Notes: a model not told the origin generated them from the letters alone. Positions 10,966 to 21,965 are shown, numbered from the stretch's first letter. The stretch: DNA of 64,000 nt from Ahaetulla prasina (GCF_028640845.1 NC_080543.1:15781858-15845857), one strand, 5' to 3'. Made by a program: numbers and translations.

Positions 10966-11579
10966 CCCTATACTCGTGATGGTGAACCTATGGCATTGTT
11001 GTTATTATTATTATTATTATTATTTATTAGATTTTTATACCGCCCTTCTCCCGAAGGACTCAGGGCGGTTTACTGCCAAAGATAAGAACACAAGCAATAT
11101 ACAATTAAAACAAAATTTTAAAACTTATTAAATAATTGGCCGAAATTTAAAACAATTAAAATTTAAAAACCCTTAAAATTCATCTAGAAATTTAAAATTT
11201 GAAAATTTAAAATTTACCTGTGGCATGCGTGCCACAGGTGGCACGTGGAGCCATCTCTGTGGGCACGCGAGCCGTCGCTGTAGATCAGCTCCACCGCGCA
11301 TGCAGCGCACCTCCCAGCTGATTTTCAGGTCTCTGCTGTGCATGCAGGAGGCATATGCGCATGCCCAGGGGGTTGCGCACACCCCCATGGCCTGTTTTTG
11401 GTCCCAGGCAGCTTCAGGAAGTCTTGCTAGGCCCAAAGCAGGGCATGGGGGGGTTGCGTGCATGCACGGGGGGCTGGGAGCATTGCATTATGGGTGTGGG
11501 CACCTGTGTGTGCGCTGTCACGTATGCGCACGCACTTTTGGCACCCAAGGAAAAAAGGTTAGCCATCACTGCCCTATAC
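10966..11579. mobile_element. hAT-type element (10974-11571) with perfect CCCTATAC duplication
   Basis: Starts TCGTGATGGTGAACC and ends TTAGCCATCACTG. Same family as 1219-1758. An L2-type fragment (about 10997-11215) is inserted after GAACCTATGGCA, where the host sequence resumes as CCTGTGGCATGCG. Confidence 0.8.
10997..11215 (-). mobile_element. L2-type LINE/SINE 3' tail (antisense)
   Basis: TTATT repeats, then ACCGCCCTTCTCCCGAAGG, the reverse complement of the tail at 13090-13160. Near-duplicate flanks CCTATGGCA and CCTGTGGCA suggest a 9-bp target duplication. Confidence 0.7.
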
Positions 11580-11899
11580 CATTGGACACAAATGGTTATC
11601 CAATCTCTTCTTAAAAACCTCCAGTTTTGGAGCACCCACAACTTCTGGAGGCAAGTTGTTCCACTGATTGATTGTTCTAATTGTCAAGAAAGTTCTCCTT
11701 AATTCCAACTTGGTTCTCTGTTGGTGTAAACTTGGTTGATCCATAGTTTTGGTCTGTTTGGAGACCAAATCCAAAGGATTGCACAGCCCTAAGGTCTAAT
11801 CCTTGTTGGGCAATTCAGCTAAGTGCAAAAATCATTGTGAAACTATAGTATGTTCTGATATAATATTATTATATCAGAACCACTAAATTATCTAAATTG

Positions 11900-12475
11900 A
11901 CAGAGGGATAGAATCAAGATCACGTGAAGTGTTAATAGCACTTTATAATAACGCCTTGGTAAGGCCACACTTGGAATATTGGACTCAGTTTTGGTCGCCA
12001 CGATGTAAAAAGGATATTGAGACTCTAGAAAGAGTGCAGAGAAGAGCAACAAAGATGATTAGGGACTGGAGGCGAAAACATATGAAGAACGGTTGCAGGA
12101 ACTGGGTATGTCTAGTTTAATAAAAAGAAGGACTAGGGGAGACATGATAGCAGTGTTCCAATATCTCAGGGGTTGCCACAAAGAAGAGGGAGTCAAACTA
12201 TTCTCCAAAGCACCTGAGGGCAGGACAAGAAGCAACAGATGGAAACTAATCAAGGAGAGAATCAACCTAGAATTAAGGAGAAATTTCCTGACAGTTAGAA
12301 CAATAAGTGGAACAACTTGCTTCCAGAAGTTGTGAATGCTCCAACAGTGGAAGTTTTTAAGTAGAGATACCATTTGTCTGAAATGGTATAAGGTTTTCTG
12401 CCTAAGCAGGGGGTTGGACATGAAGACTTCCAAGGTCCCTTCAAACTGTTATTCTACTCTACTCTACTCTACAAT
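11900..12475 (+). mobile_element. CR1 LINE 3' end with ORF2 C-terminal remnant
   Basis: The 3' part of CR1. 11929-12120 still reads CR1 reverse transcriptase C-terminal sequence ([16 protein letters not shown], then [11 protein letters not shown]), with a frame break near 12066. The tail ends in a TCTAC run (12453-12473). Confidence 0.85.
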
Positions 12476-12819
12476 TAGATAATTACTTACTACTTAAGTT
12501 ATAAAATGTAACAGTCCTGAAATCAATACTTCCCAGTATAATTGTGATGCAAAATTGATGTAAACAAATTAGCAATATTTTATCCAATTCCATTGAAGAA
12601 ACTAACCCCATGAGAAGCAGTTGAGCTTCTTCCCAAATACAGAGGATTGCATTATTAAATGAATGTACACATCATACAAAATCATAATATGGTCTGAATA
12701 ATCTTGGCTTGGTATGGCACGAACCCATCCAGTTATAGTCTGTTCAACAAACCAGGTTGAATCCATTTAGTTTGGTCTGAAAAGAATTTTTAGTCACTTA
12801 AAAAATCAATTACAATGTC

Positions 12820-13160
12820 TTTAGTGGCCCTGTGGAATGAACTACCCGTTGGGCTACACCTTCTCCCTGATCTTCGGACCTTTAAGCGCGAGCTCAAAAC
12901 CTTCTTCTTTCACCAAGCAGGGCTGGCCTGATATAATTTTAAATTGACTGTTTTAATGGGATTTTAAGGGGATTAATTTTATTTACTATTTTTATTCAAA
13001 ATTTTTAATTTTCAGCTTATTGAATTAGATTTTTAATGGTTTATTGTATTTTAATTTTTTTCCGATATTAATGTTTTATTTTTGCTGTACACCGCCCTGA
13101 GTCTTCGGAGAAGGGCGGTATAAAAATACGAATAATAAATAAATAAATAAATAAATAAAT
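12820..13160 (+). mobile_element. L2 LINE 3' end
   Basis: Decayed ORF2 end (WNELPVGLHLLPDLRTF) followed by a 3' UTR with CCGCCCTGAGTCTTCGGAG and an AAAT repeat. The same tail is shared by the tRNA-derived SINEs at 37509 and 58698. Confidence 0.75.
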
Positions 13161-13195
13161 TTAGTGGATTGCTAAGCATAACTTAAATTGTTTAT

Positions 13196-13560
13196 GTAGG
13201 TAGTCCTCAACCTGCAACCACAATTAAAATTTCTGTTGCTGAGCAAGACAGCTGTTAAGTGAGCTTTGCCCTATTTTACAACCTTTCTTGCTACAGCTGT
13301 TATGTGAATCACTACAGTTAGAGACACAGTTGTAAAGTGAATCTGGCTTTCCCATTGATTTTGCTTCTTAGAAAGTCACCAAAGGTGATCACATGACCTT
13401 GGGACACTGCAATCATATGAGCCAGTTGCCAAGTGTCCGACTTTTGATCATGTGACCGTGGGGATGCTGCAACAGTCGTAAATGTGAAAAATGGTGATAA
13501 GTCATTTTTTCAGTGCCATTGTGACTTTGGTTATTAAATGAACGGTTGTAAGTCAAGATC
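13196..13560. mobile_element. Mariner-type palindromic MITE
   Basis: Starts TAGGTAGTCCTCAACCTGCA; the end is recognisable (GGTTGTAAGTCAAG) but lacks the last bases of the terminal repeat. Confidence 0.7.
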
Positions 13561-13798
13561 ATTTATAGTTTGGGTATTGATGTTTTTAAGCAGAATTTTG
13601 GCATTTTGAGGACTTCATCATATACTTCTAATCTTGGGAATTAAAGGCAAGACACACTTTTTTAAAAAAGTAGTTGGTATTTTACCAAAATTACCAAGTT
13701 AGATCCATTTTCATCAAATGTTGGATATTGATAATCTTTATTTTAACTTTTTATTCTCCCCAAACTCCTTTTTCTTAAACACAAATGTTTGCATGCAG

Positions 13799-13905
13799 GA
13801 GAAACAAGCATCTATCACTGGAGAATTCCAGAACGATCAGGTCCTGGCATTTCTGATTCAAATTGTATTTCTTGGGCTTATTATTCAACAGTGCATTTTG
13901 TAAAG
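13799..13905 (+). CDS. HEPHL1: HEPHL1 internal exon (domain 5)
   Basis: Acceptor GCAG ends at 13798 and donor GTAAAT starts at 13906. This short 107-bp exon encodes visible residues 354-389: [17 protein letters not shown] and the conserved WAYYSTV segment. It enters completing a Gly codon and exits in phase 0. In the family this block lies opposite the SGLIGPL strand that starts the next exon. Confidence 0.94.
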
Positions 13906-14011
13906 GTAAATGAAATATCTGACAGGATTTGGGTAGGGGGTTATCTGTTCTTCCTTTAAGTTTGTCTAACCTCTAAAAAGTTGGGTGAAAATGACATTTC
14001 TTAGGCGATAT

Positions 14012-14636
14012 CAGGGGTCTGCAACCTTAAATGCTGAAGGAACCATTTGGATCCATTTCCCACAGAAAAGAAAACACTGGGAGCCACAAAACCTTTCCTG
14101 TGCCTGACTATTTCTTGAGCAGCCACAAAACTAGCATATGTAGTTTAATTAAATGTTCTGTTTTCTTCTGAAACTTTTCTTTTCTTGGATTTATCCAGGG
14201 GTGGGATTTGACCGGTTCGGATGAACCGATAGCTCCGATAATCAACTGGGAGCAAACCGGTTCGCCCTAACAATCAGATGGGCCCACTTGCCTGCCCGTG
14301 CTATTTTCCTACCTTTATCTTCTCAGCTGATTCGCATGGCAGAGCAGATTGCCGCGCCTCAGCTGTGTTTCTCCTCCAAACGTGGAAGTAAAAATTTCTT
14401 CAAACTGCACACGCGCACGCAAAGTGCGTGATCACCAAACCAGTTGTGAAACCGGGAGGATCCCACCACTGGATTTATCCATGGTTGGCCTACCGGAGGT
14501 TGAAAAGCTCAATAAATCACGTGCCGGCTTGTGTCGCACATTGGCAGTTGTGACACATATTTTGAGTGACAGGGAGCCGCAGCAGAGAGGTGAAAGAGCC
14601 ACATGCGGCTCCAGAGTTGCAGGTTGCTGACCCCAG
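14012..14636. mobile_element. hAT-type element with CAGGGGTCTGCAACC end
   Basis: Starts CAGGGGTCTGCAACC and ends GGTTGCTGACCCCAG; flanks GGCGATAT and GGCTAAAT agree at 6 of 8 positions. It carries another hAT-type MITE at 14196-14471. Confidence 0.7.
14188..14479. mobile_element. hAT-type MITE (14196-14471) with perfect GATTTATC duplication
   Basis: Ends CAGGGGTGGGATTTG and GATCCCACCACTG, exact 8-bp duplicate at both sides. Nested in the element at 14012-14636. Confidence 0.85.
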
Positions 14637-15109
14637 GGCTAAATGATTAAGGGAAAGACCATGGATTCAAGAGTGTCCATTTGGTTGGAGGGCAGGGAAG
14701 AGAAGGGATGTTAAAACAGGAAGGTGGCCCCACTCATGATATATGTCTCAAAAAGGTGGGGCTTTAATCCTATGGCTGTAACTGCCATTTTGATTTTTTT
14801 CCCCTTAATTTTTATTTTATTTTATTTTTTGTCACAACAGTATACTCTTATTTATCCTTGGGTATCCTGAAAGCTTTCCATATTTTCTGAATACATTAGA
14901 ACTGAATTATTTTGAGGAGGATATGCATCATCATTATTAATATTATTATTAATAATACATTATTATTAGTAGTAGTAACCTTGACTATCACTAAGTGTTT
15001 TATATTTTTATTCTTGATGAATGTATTTTATTCTCCTTATGTACCCTAAGAGCATATGCACCTAAGACAAATTCCTTGTGTGTCCAATCACACTTGGAAC
15101 AATAAAGAA

Positions 15110-15244
15110 TGATATGATATGATATGATATTAATATTAATATTAATATTAATATTATATTATATTATATTATATTATAATATAATATAATATAATATAAT
15201 ATAATATAATATAATATAATATAATATAATATTATATTATATTT
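15110..15244. repeat. GATAT / TAATAT / ATATT compound satellite
   Basis: A LINE 3' end (15044-15108) passes into short GATAT, then TAATAT, then ATATT-type and mirrored ATAAT units. Confidence 0.85.
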
Positions 15245-15246
15245 TA

Positions 15247-15986
15247 CAGAGGTGGTATTCAGCCATTTTGGACCGGTTCAGGCAAATCGGTAGCAGAAAT
15301 CGTGGGTGGGCCTGCCCCCCCGCCCTCGCTCTATGCCAGGGGTAGTCAACCTTTTTATACCTACCGCCCGATTCTCTGTTAGTAGTAAAATTTTCTAACC
15401 GCCCACCGGTTCCACAGTAATGGTGATTTATAAAGTAGGTTTTGGGGGAGGCACTGGCTACCCGCTCTGCTTGTCTGTTACAGCTGGGTGGTGTGGGGGG
15501 AAATGTGCGAGCTATTCTGGGACGAGGCTTTTTTGTTTGCGGTCGCACTATAGTGCCATTTAGTTTTACTTACATAACATGAACTAAACTTATGCGCGGG
15601 TGATACAAATAATATATTTTCAGAAATTTAAATTGTCACGGGGAATTTTATGAAAACCTAATGAAAATGTTTTTAAATAATGCTATGACAATTTTTTTAA
15701 AAAGTCAGTTAAATTAAAAAAAAGGAAAGTTATTCAGTATTGGACAAAATCCCTACCGCCCACCATGAAAGCTGGAACTCCCACTAGTGGGCGGTAGGGA
15801 CCAGGTTGACTACCACTGCTCTATGCTGTCCTATTTAGGCATGTTTTTGAGGCCAGGCGCATGCAAGGAAGGAGCACATGTGAGCAATGCACATGCATTA
15901 AAGTGGCACATGCAAGCAAAGTGTGCGCACACGTACTGCGCTCACATTTGCGAACCGGTAGTGAAAGTAAATGAATACCACCCCTG
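15247..15986. mobile_element. hAT-type MITE (outer), split by a second hAT element
   Basis: Starts CAGAGGTGGTATTCAGCC and ends GAATACCACCCCTG. Immediately preceded by an ATATT/ATATA satellite (15110-15244). Confidence 0.72.
15329..15826. mobile_element. hAT-type element (15337-15818) with perfect CTCTATGC duplication
   Basis: Ends CAGGGGTAGTCAACC and GGTTGACTACCACTG; terminal repeats extend inward (CTACCGCCC and GGGCGGTAG). Confidence 0.85.
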
Positions 15987-16139
15987 ATCAGGTATACAAA
16001 GAGTTTTTACAGTAGGTATCCTCCAGCTGATCTAGTGGAACTCAGCAAAGTTATGACATTCTCATGTGTGAACCCATTTATTTATTATTGATTCAGCATG
16101 GTCCATTATTCCCGCACTTATTTTAAAAGTCTTGTATTT

Positions 16140-16250
16140 AATAGTCTCTCTCTATGTATGTGTATGTGTGTACATACATGAGAGAGACATATACACACAG
16201 GGAGAGACTATTACATACATACATACATACACATACACACACACAAACAA
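16140..16250. repeat. TCTC / TATG / ACAT simple-repeat cluster
   Basis: Short GTAT, ACAT and CA runs 70 bp upstream of the HEPHL1 exon at 16321; one arm pairs with the other (GAGAGAC and GTCTCTC). Confidence 0.75.
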
Positions 16251-16320
16251 AAAAACATTGTTATCAAATAAAGGAACCCATTCTTTGTCCTGTTTTTTTC
16301 CTTCTGTTCTTTAATTTCAG

Positions 16321-16543
16321 GATTTGTACAGTGGTTTGATTGGACCCCTTATAATTTGCAGGAAGGGGATTTTAAATGAAAACGGCTCAAGGAGCGATGT
16401 TGATCGTGAATTTACTCTTCTATTTTTGATTTTTGATGAAAACGAATCTTGGTATTTAAGTGACAACATCGTCAAATATCTGCACAAAAACCCTGAAGAA
16501 TTTAACCCCACCAGTAATTTTACGGAAGGGAACAAAAAGTATG
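16321..16543 (+). CDS. HEPHL1: HEPHL1 internal exon (domain 5/6; predicted iron-site residues)
   Basis: Acceptor TTTCAG ends at 16320 and donor GTATGT starts at 16544. The exon encodes visible residues 390-463: SGLIGPLIICRKG, then FLIFDENESWYLSDNI. The end reads FTEGNKKY; aligned by eye to ceruloplasmin, E458 matches the iron-site Glu, but Y463 sits where that enzyme has the iron-site His. NGS, NES and NFT are possible glycosylation sites. Confidence 0.93.
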
Positions 16544-16828
16544 GTATGTCGCTTAGTATATGGGATAAGAGAATTACTTTTTGAAAAATATAATGCTTCA
16601 TCAATTATTTAGGCTTCTGCACCATCATGCAATTTCCCTAAAGTCAAAGCCAACCTCGGCTTTCAAAACAATTATAATAATGTGTTTCCTTCTTGGTTCA
16701 CTATGCTGCTATAAACTTTAGGAAAATTTAAAAAGAACTCTCTGTCCTTTAGAATAAACTTGAGAAAAATGTTCTTGGTTTAATCTAATATATCGATCAG
16801 ATTTGCAGGTTGCACTAAGTTGTAATGT

Positions 16829-17040
16829 GGTTTAGTCAGTGGTGGGCTGCTGCTGGTTCTAACAACCAGTTTGCCGAGAACTGAAAATATGAGCGCGCGC
16901 AGATGCGCTCGGCATAAAAAAATCGGCAATTATATAGGATGTGATAACGCCAGGGCGGGTGGGTGAGACCAGTTGTTGGTCAAAACTACCAGTTCACCCA
17001 AACTGGTCCGAACTGGCAGCAACCCACCACTGGGTCTTGT
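16829..17040. mobile_element. hAT-type MITE (16837-17032)
   Basis: Ends CAGTGGTGGGCTGCTG and CAGCAACCCACCACTG; flanks GGTTTAGT and GGTCTTGT agree at 6 of 8. Confidence 0.68.
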
Positions 17041-17485
17041 TCTGTTGGGTTGGATAGGTTGTGTGAATGTAGCTGGTTGCAAATTACAATATAAGGCTGG
17101 AGCCATTTTGTTGTGGTTGGGAGCCACACAATATTTAAAAGTAGAAGGACCATCATGCATAGTTGGCAAAAGCAGAATTTTCAGCCAGTGGAGGCGAGTA
17201 TCAGTAGGTTTTTCAGATGAATATTTTGGGGGTTTTTTCTTTACCTTTAAACTATGTTTTGTTTTAGGCTTTATACTACAGTAAAGGTGGAGAACGATTG
17301 CCCCTTTATAACTTGTGGACTTCAGCATGGCTGGCTGAGGAATTCTGGGAGTTGAAGTTCACAAGTCATAAAAGGACCATTGTTCCCCCTCCTGTACTAT
17401 AGTTTACCTGTCTTTCTAACATGATGGAAACTGATGTGAAGTGATGCTCCTGGGCCTGTAAATGAAGGCCTAGCCTCGGGTATGG

Positions 17486-17702
17486 CTCAGGGTTAGGGAT
17501 GCTATTCAGCAGGTTCTGACAGGTTCTGGAGAACCAGTAGTGGAAATTTTGAGTAGTTTGGAGAACCGGCAAATACACCTCTGGCTGGCCCCAGAGTGGG
17601 GTGGGAATGGAGATTTTGCAGTATCCTTCCCCTACCACTCCCACCGAGCCATGCCCACAGAACCGGTAGTAGAAAAATTTGAATTCCACCACTGCTCAGG
17701 GA
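17486..17702. mobile_element. hAT-type MITE (17494-17694)
   Basis: Starts TAGGGATGCTATTCAGC and ends GAATTCCACCACTG; flanks CTCAGGGT and CTCAGGGA. Confidence 0.75.
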
Positions 17703-18154
17703 ATTCTATGCACCTAACTAACTCTGGTTTATTAACCATTTTTAAGCAACCATGGTGCAATACTTCAGCCAGTATATACGTAGGAAAAGTTTCAGTTGGA
17801 AAAATATTCAAATAAGTAAAATCTCCACGAGTCTCATTTTATTCTCAAAATGCACTGATATGTGAGCTGTTTTAGCAGTAAGTCACAGAAATGAAGACTT
17901 GGTGATCAAAGGCACTCACATAAATTTCTCATTGGGAAACAGCAATTCCCATTGGACTGAAGCTCATCTGGGTATCCCTCACAGTTGCCCCTGGTACTCA
18001 AATAATTTTTGCAATAGCCAAGTATATTTTGTGGAGGGGGCGGTATCATAAAAATGGAAGGATGGAGCCATCAGAGAACACTTGGAATTTTTCTTAGGCA
18101 AAGGATTTTCTGAATCCAAAAGTTAATTCCAGTAATTTGAATAATTCCAAAAGT

Positions 18155-18367
18155 CAAGCTGTCAGAGTGTGTGCACAGTGTGACTGCTAGTTTGAGACAA
18201 CCAACCCAGGAGCAAAATACAGTGCACAGTGGTTTTTCAAACAGTGGTTTATCGACAAGTTATTTATATACATACACGTGCTAAGCAAAGCCAGGCAATA
18301 ACCCTGTTGACTCATCCTCAGTCTTAAGGGCTGGTCGGCTTTAAATCATCATTACCCTGACACAAGC
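18155..18367 (-). mobile_element. Solo LTR (203 bp) with CAAGC target duplication
   Basis: Element at 18160-18362 begins TGTCAG and ends CTGACA, with CAAGC on both sides. On the minus strand a TATATAA motif lies in the middle, so I infer minus orientation. No internal sequence remains. It is unlike the 188-bp gypsy LTR. Confidence 0.7.
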
Positions 18368-18893
18368 CCTTTAGGATAACATATCCTGGGTTTCAAGTGA
18401 GGGGTCCTTGGTGCTCTCAGAGCTTGGTTGTTTTCTTGCAGATGTTTCATTGCCCAAACTAGGTAACATTTTCAGTGTTTGATGCATGCTTGAGCATTGA
18501 TGATGTTATCTAGTCTAGCTAATCATATCGCACTTGTGTCAGGAGGAGGGTTGAAAGGAGTAGCCAGTGATATCACCACTGCCTGGGAGATGCCCAGTTG
18601 GAGGCCCCTTTCATGTCCTCAGCAGGAGCTGGAGCAAAGGATGGGAGCTCACCCACCACACATTCGGGTCTCAAATGTGGGCTTGCTAACCTCCAGCCCA
18701 GCATCCTAACCACATAAGCCACGGTGTTCCTTTAGTCTGGGTAATGAAAGGTCTGCAAGAAAACAACCAAGCTCAGAGAGCATCAACCCTGAGCTACGCA
18801 TATTCTCTGTTATGGGTTTCAAGTGACAGAGGAACACTCAAATCTGTAATTCATTTCTTTCACATCTGTCTCGTACATGTTGTTGTTTTTTAG
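18368..18893. other. Repeat pair with GAAACGTCTGCAAGAAAACA-type units
   Basis: Two copies in opposite orientation (about 18390-18500 and 18720-18800) of a repeat also found at 8620-8705, 23765-23830 and 24175-24345. The rest of the interval shows nothing I recognise. Confidence 0.5.
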
Positions 18894-19033
18894 CAATCAA
18901 TGGCAAAATCTTTAATAATCTCCATGGGCTGATCATGAATGAAGGAGAGAGCACAAATTGGTATCTGATAGGAATGGGAAATGAACTTGACATCCATACT
19001 GTCCATTTTCATGGTGAAACCTTTATTTTCAAG
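18894..19033 (+). CDS. HEPHL1: HEPHL1 internal exon (domain 6, trinuclear Cu histidines)
   Basis: Acceptor TTTTAG ends at 18893 and donor GTTAGT starts at 19034. The exon encodes visible residues 464-510. The motif [13 protein letters not shown] carries H498 (type 1 copper) and H501/H503 (type 2/3 trinuclear cluster). The GE after the last His resembles hephaestin more than ceruloplasmin (GH), from memory. All copper ligands of this half of the site are present. Confidence 0.94.
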
Positions 19034-19084
19034 GTTAGTATTGACCAGGCTGGGCAATACTTTTTGTGCTGAGGGTCACTTTTG

Positions 19085-19334
19085 GCTTAAGTTAGGGCTG
19101 AAATCCAGCAGGTTCTGACAGGTTCTGGAGAATCGGTAGTGGAAATTTTGAACAGTCCGGCAAATACCACCTCTGGCTGGCCCCAGAGGGGGGTGGGAAT
19201 GGAGATTTTGCAGTATCCTTCCCCTGGAGTGGGTTGGGAATGAAGATTTTGCAGTATCCTTCCCCTGCCATGCCCACAAGCCACGCCCATAGAACCCGTA
19301 GTAAAAAAATTTGGATTTCACCACTGGCTTAAGT
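19085..19334. mobile_element. hAT-type MITE (19093-19326) with perfect GCTTAAGT duplication
   Basis: Starts TAGGGCTGAAATCC and ends GGATTTCACCACTG. It lies only 60 bp after a HEPHL1 exon. Confidence 0.83.
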
Positions 19335-19629
19335 GACATATTCAGAATGATAGTCCCAAAAATAATTGGTGGATCCAGGACCAAAGAAAAGAAAACAGGA
19401 AAAAATAATTTCATTTATATTTGATTTTTAATCATATAGTTAGTTATATGATCATATAGTTATTATGACTACTTTCCAGTCTTAATCACTTTCTGTCACG
19501 TTAAACAATTTACAGAATGTTTCTTGGGGCATTCTTAATACTTTCAGACTATATGTACTTCTGAATAAAAAAATAAGTATGATTTGTATTTTAGTAAAAC
19601 TGTATACAAAATACTCAATTTTTAAAATA

Positions 19630-19999
19630 CAGGTATGACCACAATTGAGCCCAAAATTTATGCTGCTAAGTGAGAAATTTGTTAAGTGAGTTTTGCTCCA
19701 TTTTACAACTCTTCTTGCCACAGCTGTTAAGTGAATCATTGCCATTGTTAAATTAGTAACAGTTATTAAGTGAATCTGGTTTCCGCATTGACTTTGCTTG
19801 TCAGAAGGTCTCAAAAGGTGATTATTTGACTCTGGGACGCTACAACCATCATAAATATGAGAGAGTTGCCAAGCCTCTGAATTTTGATGATGTGACCATG
19901 AGGATTCTGCAATGGTCACAAGTGCGAAAAATGGTCATAAATTACCGATGTAACTTTGAACGGTCACTAAATGAACGGTTGTCAGTTGAGGACTACCTG
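19630..19999. mobile_element. Mariner-type palindromic MITE
   Basis: TA on both sides and ends CAGGTA and TACCTG. Contains the mirrored blocks around a central region near 19800. Confidence 0.75.
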
Positions 20000-20818
20000 T
20001 ACTGCAAACAAGAAGCTATTACTACTTATTTAACAGTAATACATAAGTAATACATATATTTTGTGAACTAAAAATTATTATTTTATGGATTTAGTATATT
20101 ACCACTCTTGATTGACTCAGCCTTCCATCCTTCCAAAGTGGGTAAAATGAGGACGCAGATTGCTGGGAGCAATAGGCTGACTCTGTAAACCGCTTAGAGA
20201 GGGCTATAAAGCACTATGAAGCGGTATATAAGTCAAAGTGCTATTGCTATTCTAATAATATGATAGAATATAATATAGTGATAAAAGAGGACATATTTCC
20301 ATAATAACTGAATAGTAGTATAATAGAGTAATTGTTGTAGTAATAATAACTAGCATAGAAATAATAGCAATAGAATAGAATATAGGCTAGAGAGAAACTA
20401 CATTTACAAGTACATTTTAGGCTGACTCGCTATAAAAGCACTATGAAGCGGTATATAAGTCTAAGTGCTATTGCTATATAGAGAGTTACGTACATATAAT
20501 AATTTTGTACAATTGCGTTCAAAGAACACACTTAACTCAGTTGTTGGATTGCCTCTTGTTTTGACTTTTGTGCAATATGCCAAATGACAAATGAACAACA
20601 TGCTAAACCACTAAAGAAACAAAATAAAATTAACTCTACGTATATTAAACTTCGCACATTGTGCAAACAGAGAGGCTAACTCTTTAACAAATCTGCTTGT
20701 GTATTGTGCGAACACAGCCATTTAATGCCGTTTGCCTTTCAAGAGTGTACTAGTTATTTTTAAAAAATGAATGGTAAAAGAGGAACAGAATATGTTTGCT
20801 GAACTGTAACTAGCAGTG

Positions 20819-21150
20819 CAGGTAGTCCCAACTTACAATCATTTATTTAATGACCATTTGAAGTTATGACAGCACTGGGAAAAATGACTTATTTGCAGTT
20901 ACCTCTGTTGCAGTATTCCCACAGTCATAGGTTCAAAATTTGAGTGCTCAACAATCAGAATACATTTGTGACAGATGCAGTATCCCGGGGTTAGCTAATT
21001 GCCATTTTCAATCTTCCCAGCCAGCTTCCAGTGAGCAAATTCAATGGGAGAAACCAGGTTCACTTAATGACTGCATGATTACCTAAACAACCATGGCAAA
21101 AAGAGTAATAAAATCAGGTGTGTCTCAACAACCACCTCACTTATTTATGA
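20819..21150. mobile_element. Mariner-type palindromic MITE, 3' end lost
   Basis: Starts CAGGTAGTCCCAACTTACAA; family sequence fades near 21150, about 80 bp before the HEPHL1 exon at 21233. Confidence 0.65.
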
Positions 21151-21232
21151 AATTATGGAATGTTCAGTCCCAATCATGAAAGTCCAGAACTATCTTTAGG
21201 AAATCTTTATAATGCTCCCTGTCTTTCCACAG

Positions 21233-21404
21233 GTCAACCATAATTACAGAGGAGATGTGTACAACCTCATCCCTGCAACTTTTCAGACAGTTGAATTGGT
21301 AGCGTTTAATCCAGGGACCTGGCTTTTACATTGCCATCTGCACAGTCATATTCATGGAGGGATGGAAACCACCTACACCATAAGAGAAGCAAGTAAAAAA
21401 ATAG
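21233..21404 (+). CDS. HEPHL1: HEPHL1 internal exon (domain 6, HCH copper motif)
   Basis: Acceptor CCACAG ends at 21232 and donor GTATAT starts at 21405. The exon encodes visible residues 511-567. The motif WLLHCHLHSHIHGGM supplies H543, C544, H545, H549 and M554, completing the domain 6 type 1 site and the trinuclear cluster. The position held by Asp in ceruloplasmin (the VTD of HCHVTDH) is Ser here (S548), after an extra His (H547). Copper chemistry looks intact; the iron site may differ. Confidence 0.94.
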
Positions 21405-21460
21405 GTATATATATCAATAAAATAATGTATATTAAAGTAATATAAAAAATAATAAAATGA

Positions 21461-21965
21461 TCACAGAGTTGGAAGGGACCTTGAAGGTCTTCTAGTCCAA
21501 CCCCCTGCTTAGGCAGGAAACCCTACACCACTTCCAACAAATGGTTATCCAACATCTTCTTAAAAACTTCCAGCGTTGGAGCATTCGCAACTTCTGGAGC
21601 AGTGATGGGTTGCTCCCGGTTTGCCCCGGTTCAGACGAACCGGTAGTGGTGACAGTGGGAGGCTCCGCCCAGCTGCCCAGAAGTCATCAAAACAATCTGC
21701 GCATGCGCGGAAGCTCCTGTGAATGCGCAGAAGTGCCATGCGCTACTGATAGCAAACTGGTAGCGTCGGGTTTTGAAACCCGCTACTGCTCTGGAGGTAA
21801 GTTGTTTCACTGATTAATTGTTCTTTCAGGAAATTTCTCCCTAATTCTAAGTTGCTTCTCTCCTTGATTAGTTCCCATCCATTTCTTTTTGTCGTGCCCT
21901 CAGGCGCTTTGGATAATAGCTTGACTCCCTCTTCTTTGTGGCAGCCCCTGAGATATTTTGGGGAA
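21461..21965 (-). mobile_element. CR1 LINE 3' end (antisense), split by a hAT MITE
   Basis: CR1 3' end on the minus strand at 21461-21599 and 21789-21965. It starts about 60 bp after the HEPHL1 exon ending at 21404. Confidence 0.8.
21592..21796. mobile_element. hAT-type MITE (21600-21788) inside CR1
   Basis: Ends CAGTGATGGGTTGC and AACCCGCTACTG; flanks TTCTGGAG and CTCTGGAG. Confidence 0.77.

Larger units (their letters stand above)
10905..11772 (-). mobile_element. CR1 LINE 3' end (antisense), split by a hAT element
   Basis: CR1 3' end on the minus strand at 10905-10973 and 11572-11772, interrupted by the hAT element at 10974-11571. Confidence 0.78.

Noticed and set aside
11929..12433. Possible small host genes on either strand
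   Set aside because: CR1 reverse-transcriptase C-terminal remnant and its antisense shadow.
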